Shown here in pieces: positions 40,992 through 50,680 of a stretch of DNA of 50,680 bases (within the stretch, counting starts at the first letter, position 1; each line of letters begins with the position of its first letter). Source of the DNA: Allomyces macrogynus ATCC 38327 (Eukaryota; Blastocladiomycota; Blastocladiomycetes; Blastocladiales; Blastocladiaceae); NCBI GenBank assembly GCA_000151295.1, contig GG745383.1, positions 39,233-89,912 of the forward strand. Direction: 5' to 3'. The notes under the pieces were generated by a model that had not been told where the DNA came from, searched no databases, and saw nothing but the letters and a program-made list of their open reading frames with translations. A program made the translations under genes and the position numbers.

Positions 40992-43900
40992 ATGGGCAAG
41001 AATCAACCCGTCAAGGTCCAGGATGCCAGCACGCAGGGCGGCACTTACCGTATCGCCGGCCGCCGCCTGGTCACCGCCATGCTGCACTCGTGCCTCGTGC
41101 TCGACTCGTTTATTGCCTGCTTCGACCTCCACCCGGCCATTGGCAAGGCCGCCCTGTGCACCGGCAAGCTTGCGCATATTTACGACCTCGAGGACAACAC
41201 CGTCGCGTTCACGGTACCGGATCGTCTTGGTTGACGTGATGTGCCCGAGCGTTTCGTCAAATCTCACCCTAATCGTGCCGTTTGTGCTCGATAGCTTGGC
41301 AAGGCAGGAGGACACCGATGTATGTGCTGATGATGTCGGGTCATGGGCGGAATGGCCTTACCGAACCGACAGCCTTGCCGCGCTCACTGAGCCAGCGCTG
41401 CGGTAGTGCCCATCCGGTCGTGTGCCTTCAACGCTTCCGGTACTTTGCTCGCGACGGGCGGCGAGGATTCGCGCATCGTCATTTGGAACCTGTTTCGCCA
41501 GCGAACCGACAAGTGCGTGCTGAACTTGCCGTCACGTCGTTTGCTCCCTCTTTTTTGTACTGACCGCCGCGGTGGTCCAAAGAATCCTCGAACAGCACCA
41601 GGGAAACCTTTACGCGCTGCAGTTCCTGTCCGACGATCGACTCGCGAGCAGCGGCGACGACGGCAAAGTCATCCTGTGGGAGCGCGCCGGCACGCAAGTC
41701 TTCACCTCAGTGTTCCAGCATCCCGCGCCCGTCCGCACGCTGGTCTTGCACGACCACCGTTATCCGCAGCGCCTTCTGACGGGCCGCACCGACGGGACCG
41801 TCGATGTCTGGGACGTGGCTCAGTCGACGATCATTGATGCGATCCTGCCCGAATCCGATTGGTTTGTGTGGCTTCGCCTTTTGTTCCGTCTTTTGGTCAG
41901 CGTCGCGACAGTGTGAGCTAAATTTCGCTGTGCACCCCGACCAGGCAGGAGCGCGAGCTTGCCCAGGAGCTCAATGGTGCCGGCCATGCCCTCTTGTCGT
42001 TTTTGACCCCGAAACCACCGTCAGATCAAGACCATCACGCAGGCTCGATTCTCCACCTCGCCATGTCGCCGAGCGGTGCCTTCCTCGCGACATGCAGCAC
42101 CGACAAGACGTGTAAGGTGTGGAACGTTCTGTCGTATCAGCGCGAAGACACCGAAGTGACCGAGGTTCGTCGTCTCGTGTCGGCACGCACCAGTGCATTG
42201 GAATGACATGCGCTCGTCATCCCGAAGACCTCGACCGATACCCGCGAACCTGGCAACCGCATTGACGTTTGGGACGAGGGCCTCGACAATGCCGAGGACA
42301 ACAATGAGCTGCACATTGGGAACGTCGACTTCAAGCTCGGGTACCACGCCGACGTGCTCTGGACGCTCAAGCACGAGGCGCCCGTCGTGAGCGCGTCCTT
42401 CAACCGCGATAACGAGTACATTTTGTTAATTCTTTGCGTTGTCTGCCTGCGCCCGACGTATATTGTGCTGCCTAACACCGTCATGCCCCCTCGTTTTGCT
42501 TAGTTTGATCATCACGGGCGCGCTCGACTGCACTCTTCGGTTTTGGAGCGTGCGCAAGGGCAATCTGCTCTTCCAGATCAACACACCTGCGGCCCCGCGG
42601 CAAATCATGGTGACCGAGACGAGCTACCTCTACGCGATCTGCGACAACCGCGTGCTGCTGTTTAGCTTCAAGGCCGCCAAGGAAACGGACGTGCTCGCCG
42701 AGCTCGAGGCGCAGCGCCTGCAGCTTGCGCAACAGCAGCGCCAAGAGCAAATGGACCCGGCGCAGCGGTACAAGACGCTGCTGGCACAGGAGCGGGGGGA
42801 GTCTGCCGACGGCGAAGACGGGCCCAGAGCGTTCGTCGCGTTTTCTTTCCGCATTCGCTCGGCAGTGTTTTTCCAAGACTGACGATGCAACGGACTTGAT
42901 TTGCTCCTAGGGTTTACTATGAACGAAATTCGCTCGCTGCTGGCCCACGGCTCGCTCAATGCCACGTCGCTCGACACGCTGCTCGAAACCAACCAAGTCG
43001 TCGATGCGAACCAACTGCGCATCAACATGACGACGCACGATGTCAAGGCCGGCACGCTCATCAAGACCATGGTGCAAAACAACTTTGCTCCCGTCGACAT
43101 GCTGCACGCCTTTGCGGCGCGCAACCACGTCAACGGCCGCGCCGAGACGCCCGTCAAGGATCTCTACTCGCTCGTCAAGACCAACTCGCCCGCGCTGCAC
43201 GATTTCCTGGTCCAGGCCGGGCTCCGACCCATGAGTCGCCAGGACCGTGCCGCCGTGTGGCCGCTCAAGTACGCCGACTTCCGGCCGTTCCGGTCGCTCG
43301 AAGACGAAATGCCCGGACGCACGTTGAAGAAGCTCTCGTTCCCGGGCCTCGACGACAGCGACGACGACCGCGGTCGCAGTGGGCGTGACGGATTTGACCC
43401 GGACGACGATGACGACGGGTTTGGTCGCCGTCCGTCGCGCGGCAAGTTGCTGCACTACATTCCGAGCGAGGCCGTCACGCAGCAGAGGTTTGCGACGGGC
43501 GAGGCGACGCCGCGGCTGCGCAAGATTTACCTTGAACCCAAGACTTCGCGCCCGCCGACGACGCCGATGCGCATTCATTTCGTGTCGAGCACGCCCGAGC
43601 ACTTGCACTTGCAACGGCCGCCGACACAGCACCCGACGCGGCAAGTGCACAGCCTTGACGACCCGACGACGCATTGGCGCAGCAGCAACCGCGACCACGC
43701 GACGCACCATGCGGCCCCCGTGGTGGGGCCGCGGCAGCGTGTCGGGACTGCCACCCAACGATTTTCAGCACCGCGGGCGGCACTACAAGGAACAGTTTGG
43801 CGATTCGGGCATGTCGTCGTTTGTGCATCCGCCGCCCAACGCGCCGCTCGATCCGCCACCACCCGGGGGTGCGCGTCGCCCGCGCGCCCTCCAGCATCGG

Positions 43901-44374
43901 TCCGACGGCGGCGCCGGTGGTCCTCACTTTGTGGGCACGGCCGAGGATCAAGGCCCGCTCGTTGTGACCGGGTACGGGACCGACACGGACGATTCGGACA
44001 TTGAAGACTACGACGAGGACGCGTTCGACATGTCGTTGATTGACAAGATGGCGAGTGCGTATCGCGGTCGCGGACGGCGTCGGCGCCGTCGTCGGCAGCA
44101 ACGCTCCCGCAGCCGTCGCACGCCGTCGCGCGACCGGTCGCCCGGCCCACCGGTCGCGCTGGGCGGGCTCAGTGTCTTGGTGGGCGGGCCCGAGGATGAG
44201 CCGTGGGACGCAGGTAACGGCACGATGCCAGGCGGACACCTCAAGGTGGGCCACATTTACTCGCAGCCCATGGTCATGCAGCAGGCGGGGACGCAGGAAC
44301 TTGAGACGGCATTGCGGATTGGGCAGCCCGTCAAGGTGTCGCAGCACCGACTGCGGCCGACGTTCACCAACTAG
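40992..44374 (+). CDS. WD40-repeat protein with long disordered tail
   Basis: Exons 40992-41229, 41407-41512, 41583-41865, 41949-42164, 42228-42415, 42504 to about 42830, then about 42911-44374. Phases agree through exon 6; the last join is unresolved, and a frame change near 43740-43770 is unexplained. Blades are recognisable: LLATGGEDSRIVIWNL, RLASSGDDGKVILWE, LLTGRTDGTVDVWD, LATCSTDKTCKVWN and TGALDCTLRFW, so about seven blades with the N-terminal HIYD strand. After the propeller come a helical segment (residues about 400-600, LLETNQVVDANQL), acidic and Arg-rich stretches (GRGRRRRRRRQQRSRSRR) and the stop at 44374. No specific orthologue recognised; a scaffold role is likely. Confidence 0.75.
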
Positions 44375-45090
44375 ATCGTTGGCGGCAGGTGCCGTTCGGG
44401 CAGAGCGGGAAAAGGGCAAGGGCAGGGTCGTTGGACTGGGTGTCGGACGTTGAGACTTGTTCGCTCTCCCCTCGTGTGGCATGAAGAGTCAACCACTTTT
44501 TTCCATTTCTGCCATCCTGCTGATCGCTGCGGCCGAAGGGAAACGTGCGTTGCTCGAAACTAGTTCTCGCCCGAAACGAGGTCGGACGCGGAAATCCCTG
44601 TGCGAGCGGAGAGCAAGAGCATCAGTCGTTTTCGCTGGACACAGCCGGCGTATTTGCAACGTCATGTCACCATCGGCATTTCATTTTCTGTCGAAACGTG
44701 ATACGGCCTGTCCAAGCTTCCATGCACGAAACCGCCGTTTCCTTCCGCGGATTGAATCCTGAGCCTCGTTCATCACCTCCCGGTCGACATCCCAGTCGAC
44801 AGAGCGGCCCAGCACAGCAAGGTCGAGCAGCACCCGCTCGCTTGCACGGCCCGACGGTCCGCCACGCCCACGACGATGTCCATACGCGCACCGGCGCTCT
44901 CGAGTGCCCGCACAACGAAAAGCTTGAGGTCGGCCTGCACATACAAGATCAGCAGTGCGATCGTACCAACTTGCAACTTGCCGCAATGACCAAGTGATCA
45001 CTTCTCACCCAGCAGACCCAGCACCATCGTCAACTGCCGTCTGCCTTTGCTCCTGACCCCCCCTGCTCCGGCACTCTCTCTGATCCAAGC
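44375..45090. other. intergenic region before the ABC transporter gene
   Basis: 716 bases. Short open frames exist on both strands (up to about 105 codons, one plus-strand frame with a hydrophobic start near 44481), but none has a recognisable family. It probably holds the WD40 3' end and the ABC promoter. Confidence 0.4.
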
Positions 45091-48000
45091 ATGGCCGATA
45101 CGGCACACGGCGGTCCAGCCGATCGGCAATTGTGGCCCCCTCCAACAACCGTTTGCGCCAGGATTCTCGCCACGTGGTCGGTATGGACGCTCCAGCGTGC
45201 CTGGGCCGCCCGTCGCCTCGCCGACCTGTCGACGGCCAATGGCAGCGTACTCGTGCCCTACTCTCACCGTGATGTGCTCGTTTTGCGCACCAAGTCGGCA
45301 CTGGCCTGGCTCGGCGCATCGGTCCAAGTTGCGTCGCTCGCAGTTTTTACTCTCGGGCTCGACAAGGTGCCCAACGGCGCTTCGTGCGATGTGTTCTCGA
45401 CCAGTGAAATGATTGCGCGCACGGCCTTGCTGTCATCGCTCGCGCTGTTCTCGATGATGGCCTCAAAATGCGTTGCTCGACCAAGTCTCGTCGTGCTTGT
45501 TGCTCTGGCAACAACCGTCATGTTTGACGTGGTGCGACTTTGGGGTCTACGTGTCTCGCTGTGAGCCACCAACGGTTGGGACCTGTTGACTATTTCCGCT
45601 GTCGCGAGTGCGGCCGTCGACGTGCTCCTATTTTTGCTCGAATTTGTTCCGATTCAGGCTCGTTACGCTATGAACCAGGTGCGCTGCTGCCATACCACCG
45701 CCCCTTGTTTCTTTGTTTCTGGGCGGGATCGATGAGCACGCGTCTAACCTCCACCACCGCGGCAGGATTTCTCGCCCGAGTTATCCGCGTCGATCCCGTC
45801 CTTGGCCGTGTTCGCGTGGTCGCGGGACCTGGTCCGACTCGGCTCCTCGAAAGTCCTGGGCATGGACGACCTGTGGCATGTTCACCCGCGCGACCAAAGT
45901 GCCGGGCTGCTCGCTCGCCCGGTTTGACGACGCGCCGCCGCCACCCCAACGCCGGTCTCATTCGGCATCTGCTCACCATGTTTGGGCCCGCCTGGCTGCG
46001 CTGCCTCGGGCTCGCCGCGATCGGGTCGCTGCTCATGCTGCAGCTCCCGCTTCTCGTCAAGTCGCCCATTGCTCTACTCAGCGACCCGCTCGCATCGCAG
46101 GCCGACGGTATTGCGCTGGCGTTTGGCTACCTCGGCGTGACGGCGATCTCGGTCGTCCTCTACGAATCCTACTTTTACGCCGTGTTCTTGTCGGTCATGC
46201 ACGTGCGCTCGCTCATCATGGCCGCGCTGTAATGCAAAGTGCTCCGCGCGCCCCTCAAGACGGCCCAGACGGCCAATGTCCTCAATCATATGCAGGTCGA
46301 CGCTGAAGCCATGGCCAACGCGGTCAACCCGCTCATCTGGTCGCCGATCGCCGTGTCCGAAATCATCTACGGATTCACGATCATCTACATTACCGTTGGG
46401 CCCGTGGCCATTGCGGGCATGGGCATTATGGGTCTCGCCGTCGTCGTCAACTTTGTGATTGGCCGATTACAGCTCGGGCAAATGGAGAGCAAGCTTAAGC
46501 TCATGGACGAGCGTATCGCCGCCACGTCGCAGGTGATTCACGGCATGCGCACTTTGAAGCTCTACGGGTGGGCGGGACTTCCGCGACAAGATCCGCACCG
46601 TGCGCTCGGCCGAGATGCTCAACCGGCGGTGGAGTTTGAACTTGAAGTCGATTCAAGGGTCAATCTTCACGGTGCTGCCGACCTTGGCGACCGCCGTCAT
46701 GTTTGGTGTAATAACGCTCGTCTAGCATATGCCTCTTTCGACCGACCGTGTTTTCATGACGCTCTCGGCCGTGAGTTTGACCAAGGACCCGATTCATTTT
46801 ACGACGTGGACCGTCAGCACGATTCTTCACGGCGTTGCCACGTTCCGGCGTATCCGCGACTTCCTAGACGCGCCGGACCAGATCCCGTACGTCCAGCACG
46901 ACACGCAGGACCCGGACAATGCCGTCGAGATTGTCAATGGCCCGTTCTAGTGGGATTCTAACCAGTTGAGCCGAACAGCACACGTCGCTGGCGAGACGTC
47001 TGAAACGACGCGGTTGCTCGACTCAGCAGCGACATCCACGTCCACCATGACCCTGTCCGACATAAACTTGCAAATTCGCGCCGGTTCGCTGACGGCGATT
47101 GTCGGCGAGGTGGGCAGTTCGAAATGGTCGCTCCTCGCCGCCATGCTCGGTGAGATCCCCAAGTGTGCTGGGACCGTGCGCACCCGCGGCCGCGTCGCGT
47201 ACGTGTCGCAACAGGCCTGGATCATCAACGCGACCGTGCGCGAAAACGTGTTCTTTGCCCTGTCCATGGACGAGGCGCGGTACCAGCGCATGATTAAAGC
47301 GTGCGCGCTCGAGTCGGACCTCAACATGCTCGTGCAGGGCGACCAGACGCTCATTGGCGACAAGGGTATCAACATGTCGGGTGATCAACGTGCTCGCGTG
47401 TCCCTCGCGCGCGCCGTCTACATGGACGCCGACATTTACTTGTTTGACGACCCGCTGTCCGCCGTAGACGCGCACGCCGACCGGCACCTGTTAGCGCATA
47501 TTCTGTCGTCGGAGACCGGCCTGCTCAAGAACAAGGTGCGCGTGCTCGTTACGCACGGCATCCATCATGTCATGGACGGCGTCGATCACGTCGTCGTGTG
47601 CCACCAGGGCCAAATCGTCGAGCATGGCGCGCCGGCTCCGCTGGCCTCGAAACTCGGCGGCCATTTCGCGACCATGATGGATCACCATCGCCGCAAGGTC
47701 GTGCACCACCGCAACACAACCGAGCCGGCGACGGCGCGTCGGCACAGGAGCCCAGTCCGCGCCAAGATGGCCGCGGCCACGCGCTCGGGCGACTCGATCG
47801 TCGAGTCTAGCTCGGACGCCGACTCGGCAGCCTCGGATTTGGCAAAGACAAGGCGGCAATTGAGTTTCAACCGAGCGACGGGGACGACACGGAAGAGGAC
47901 ATGGTGCGCGGGTCCGTGAGCCTCGACGTATTCATCAAATACCTCCGCTACATTTGCGAGCCGGCCATCTTGTTTTTCCTGGAGCTGCAAGTCACCGTGC

Positions 48001-49849
48001 ACGCGTGCGACATTCTGTTCACGTACTGGGCCGGGTATTGGGCGGACGCGAGCGACGGCACAGCCGAACCGATGGGTGGTGCCTGACGGGCCTCTTGGGA
48101 ATTCAGACCCCCAACTTTTCCTTTGGCCTTGGCTCGTGGCTCTTCTACGACTACGTGACGGTGGGCGCCGCCAGGCGTATCTCGGACGTGCTGCTCGAAA
48201 AGATTACGTGCTTGCCCTTGTCGTTCTTTGACGTGACGCTAAGTGGGCGCGTGCTCAACCGGTACGTGCTGCTGCCCAACAGCGATCAGTCTTGTGTCCA
48301 TGCCTCGAATGGACTCGAAACGTTACTCATTTCGTCGTATAGATTCACCAAGGACCTGTCGACCATTGAAGAGGACCTTCCGAGCAGTCTGTCGTCGCTT
48401 CTCTGGCGCAGTCTTCACGCCGTCTTCATGCTCATGTCGATCATCATTGCGACGCCGTGGTTCATCGCCCTGCTCATTCCGATGGGCATGCTGTTCATGC
48501 ACGTTCAGCGGCAGTTTGGCGCCGTGTCGCGCGAGCTGTGCAGGCTCGAGTCGGTCTCCAAGTCGCCCATTTTCCAGCTGTTTTTGGAAACGTCGACGGC
48601 CTCGCCACGATCCGCGCCAGTCGGCACTCGGTACGCTTCTTGGGCATGTCCGAGTCGCACATCGACACGAACGCGCGCGCCAAGCACCCGATGATCACTA
48701 TGCAGCGCTGGTTGGCGATTCACCTGCGCTCTCTCTCGGCCATGATCCTGTTCCTGACGGTGCTGTTTGCTGCGCTCTCGATTGGTTCCATGGTGCCGGC
48801 GCGCGCTGTCTTGATTGGCGTGAGTCTCATTGCCGTGCAGGACGCGACGTGGGTGTTTGAGGAGCTCGTCCGCGAGTTTTGCAATGTTGAGATTGCTGCC
48901 ATTGCCGTTGGGCGTATCCAGGGCTATGCCGATCTCGAGCCCGAGGCCGACGAGAAGACACGGCCCGAGGCGCATTCGAGCAGGATTGGCCGCAGCGCGG
49001 CGTCGTTAAGTTCCAGGATTTCTCGGTAGCGTACCGCCCGGACCTGCCGCTCGTGCACCGCGACGTGACGCTGTCAACGTTCCCGGGCGAGAAGGTGGCC
49101 ATTGTTGGGCGCACAGGAAGTGGCAAGAGCTCGCTTTCGCAGTCGCTATTCCGCATGATGAAGGCGAATGCGGGCCGATTCGTGATTGACGGGCGCAACT
49201 TGGCGACGTTCAGCCTGCAAGACGTGCGCGCGCGCATCACCATGTTGCCGCAGGACGCGTTCATTTTTGAAGGGTCGGTGCGCGAAAACGTGGACCCGCT
49301 CAACACCGCGTCCGACGGCGAGTTTTGGGCGGCCTTGGACGCGGCGCAGCTCAAGGAGGTCGTGCAGAACCTGCCCGACAAGCTCGAGGAACCGATCAAG
49401 GGTGTCTTGTCCGCGGGCCAGAGCCAACTCCTGCGCCTGGCGCCTGCGATTATCCGACAGTCGAATGTTTTGGTGCGTTGCGGCCGCGTATCTTACCTTA
49501 GCTGTTTCCCCTCACTGACATGCTCGCTCCTTGTCATTCAGTGCTCGACGAGGCCACGGCCAGCGTCGACCATGCGACTGACGAGCTCGTTCAGCGCTCC
49601 ATCCGAACCACGTTCCGCGATAGCACCGTCTTCACCATCGCGCATCGCATCAGGACCTTTCTGGATTACGACCGGTGCATTAACCCTTTACATTCTTCGC
49701 CGCGCCTAGTGCTTGAGCTCACTCTTCTTTCTTCGATGAGTGCCCTGGTCCTGGATCAAGGCCGCGTCGTCGAGTTTGACACACCGAGTGCCCTTTTGGG
49801 TCGACCTGACTCGCTCTTCTTCTTCCAGTTGGCGAAGCCCTCCAACTAG
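45091..49849 (+). pseudogene. ABCC-type (MRP/YCF1) ABC transporter, broken
   Basis: Full ABCC order: N-terminal membrane segment (45091-45564), linker with MDDLWHV (about 45860), TMD1 (45960-46800), NBD1 (47040-47680), TMD2 (47900-48900), NBD2 (49040-49830). Family members pump conjugates across the vacuolar or plasma membrane. Lesions: in-frame TAA at 46230, TAG at 46723 and TAG at 46948 within otherwise continuous homology, and frame breaks near 46570, 47850, 48590 and 48985. NBD1 Walker A reads GEVGSSKWS instead of GxxGSGKSS, and its signature is MSGDQ. NBD2 is normal: GRTGSGKSS, LSAGQ, VLDEATASVD, IAHR. Introns are still visible (48262-48339; about 49677-49738). Sequencing indels could explain the frame breaks, but not three substitutions to stop plus a damaged Walker A. 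Confidence 0.78.
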
Positions 49850-50680
49850 TGATCTCTTTTGGTATTTTGTTCTTCTCCTATCTGTTGCCTCGTGTGATTT
49901 GCATCGCCTCTTTTGAGAAATAAGATGTAGCTATTACCCCAAACCTCGAGCGCCAGAAGCGCATTCGTGAAGCGCCTGAGAAGGGAAAAGTTGACCTCTT
50001 GTCATGGCCGCGATACTCTCGAAATTGTCCGCCTGGAACTTGATGACCATTCGCAGGGGTATCGCGGCGCAGGACGGTCCGGCCGACGACGACCAGGAAT
50101 AGGAGCTGTGGAGGCGAGCGAACGAAACGCTGCCGGTTGGAGAAGGTTGAATGGAGCGAGGAGGATTAGAGGGTCGTATTGATGTGTGTGTTTGATTTGT
50201 CTTTGTCGAGTCGGTGGTGCGATGCGGGGTTGGGGAACGAGTTTGCCTAGACGCCGACACGACGGGGAAAACGATACACAACGCGTTGCGCCAGTGCGGG
50301 GAAAGTCCAGTTGGTTCGGCCCGCTGTCGTTCTAGCATTCTTGGAATTTGGATTCCAAATTGCTAAAAAGACGTGTCGCGCGGCCGATAGGCTCGCGCAA
50401 GTTCCCCGCAACGCAGAATGGCGGAGGCCGCGGGGAATAAATCGACACCACGTCCTGATCGCGGCCTGACTCCTTGCTGCGAGTGTTCGGCGTAACAGCC
50501 GCCATCACGTCCATGTTTTCCCTTCGAGGTCGCGCGCGGATGTGTACCCACGCGCGTTTGAGCGGCCATTTGACGAAAAGTCAAGAGAGATGGCAAACAG
50601 GAAGAAAATGACTTGAGTTTTGAACCAACCAAGCGGAAAAGGCACAATATGTATGTTCACAATTGCACGACGACGCAGGG
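49850..50680. other. right flank, no gene recognised
   Basis: 831 bases after the ABC gene. A minus-strand frame (49934-50338) contains Ser/Pro-rich then hydrophobic sequence; it may be a small or partial gene read toward the ABC transporter, but no family is recognised and no start is convincing. Confidence 0.35.

Noticed and set aside
44681..45001. Minus-strand small protein gene before the ABC transporter
   Set aside because: Two overlapping minus frames are open to similar length, neither with a recognisable domain or conserved start.
46230..46950. Stop codons in the ABC gene as evidence of a variant genetic code
   Set aside because: PIG-T, BRCC36 and the other genes here end normally at ordinary stops, and the same ABC gene has frame breaks and a damaged Walker A. 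Pseudogene decay is simpler.

Overview
This looks like nuclear DNA of a fungus. It is GC-rich, with compact protein genes split by short GT-AG introns (mostly 66 to 110 bases), broken up by blocks of Ty3/gypsy and Ty1/copia LTR retrotransposons. Retention of a BRCC36-type JAMM protease and an animal-like GDSL phospholipase B, together with the intron style, points to an early-diverging lineage such as a zoosporic blastocladiomycete (Allomyces-like). That placement is inference. The single run of exactly 100 N and the poor homopolymer stretches point to a draft scaffold.

Layout. 1-8014 is a nested retrotransposon block: an old gypsy 3' end carries a decayed copia copy (A), which carries a younger gypsy copy (copy 1, cut by the window edge). 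Next to it lie an internally deleted mini-copia with perfect target-site duplications and a gypsy LTR fragment with an expanded CAA tract. 8021-24820 is the first host gene block: a broken gene end, the GPI-transamidase subunit PIG-T (minus), a BRCC36-like deubiquitinase (plus), a phospholipase B-like GDSL hydrolase (minus), an ankyrin-repeat protein (plus), about 3 kb of poor-quality gene-free DNA, and a giant golgin-like coiled-coil gene (plus) that runs into the gap.

24921-37101 is the second retrotransposon block, with datable nesting. An old CpG-decayed copia (C) was hit by copia D and by copia B. D was then hit by gypsy copy 2 (in gag) and by a 1257-base mini-gypsy (in its LTR). Copia B keeps a 1543-codon open frame, two 188-base LTRs and a 5-base duplication, but its integrase has lost the third catalytic acid. 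A reversed copia remnant (E) closes the block.

37405-50680 is the second host block: a multi-exon coiled-coil gene (minus), a divergently transcribed WD40-repeat gene (plus), and a full-length ABCC-type transporter gene that looks like a pseudogene (three nonsense codons, several frame breaks, damaged first Walker A).

The host genes do not form an obvious pathway. The retrotransposon biology is the most informative part: element boundaries fixed by duplications, a copia primer site matching the anticodon arm of initiator tRNA-Met rather than a tRNA 3' end, deletion derivatives with fused reading frames, and strong CpG-to-TpG decay of older copies that suggests the host methylates its transposons.
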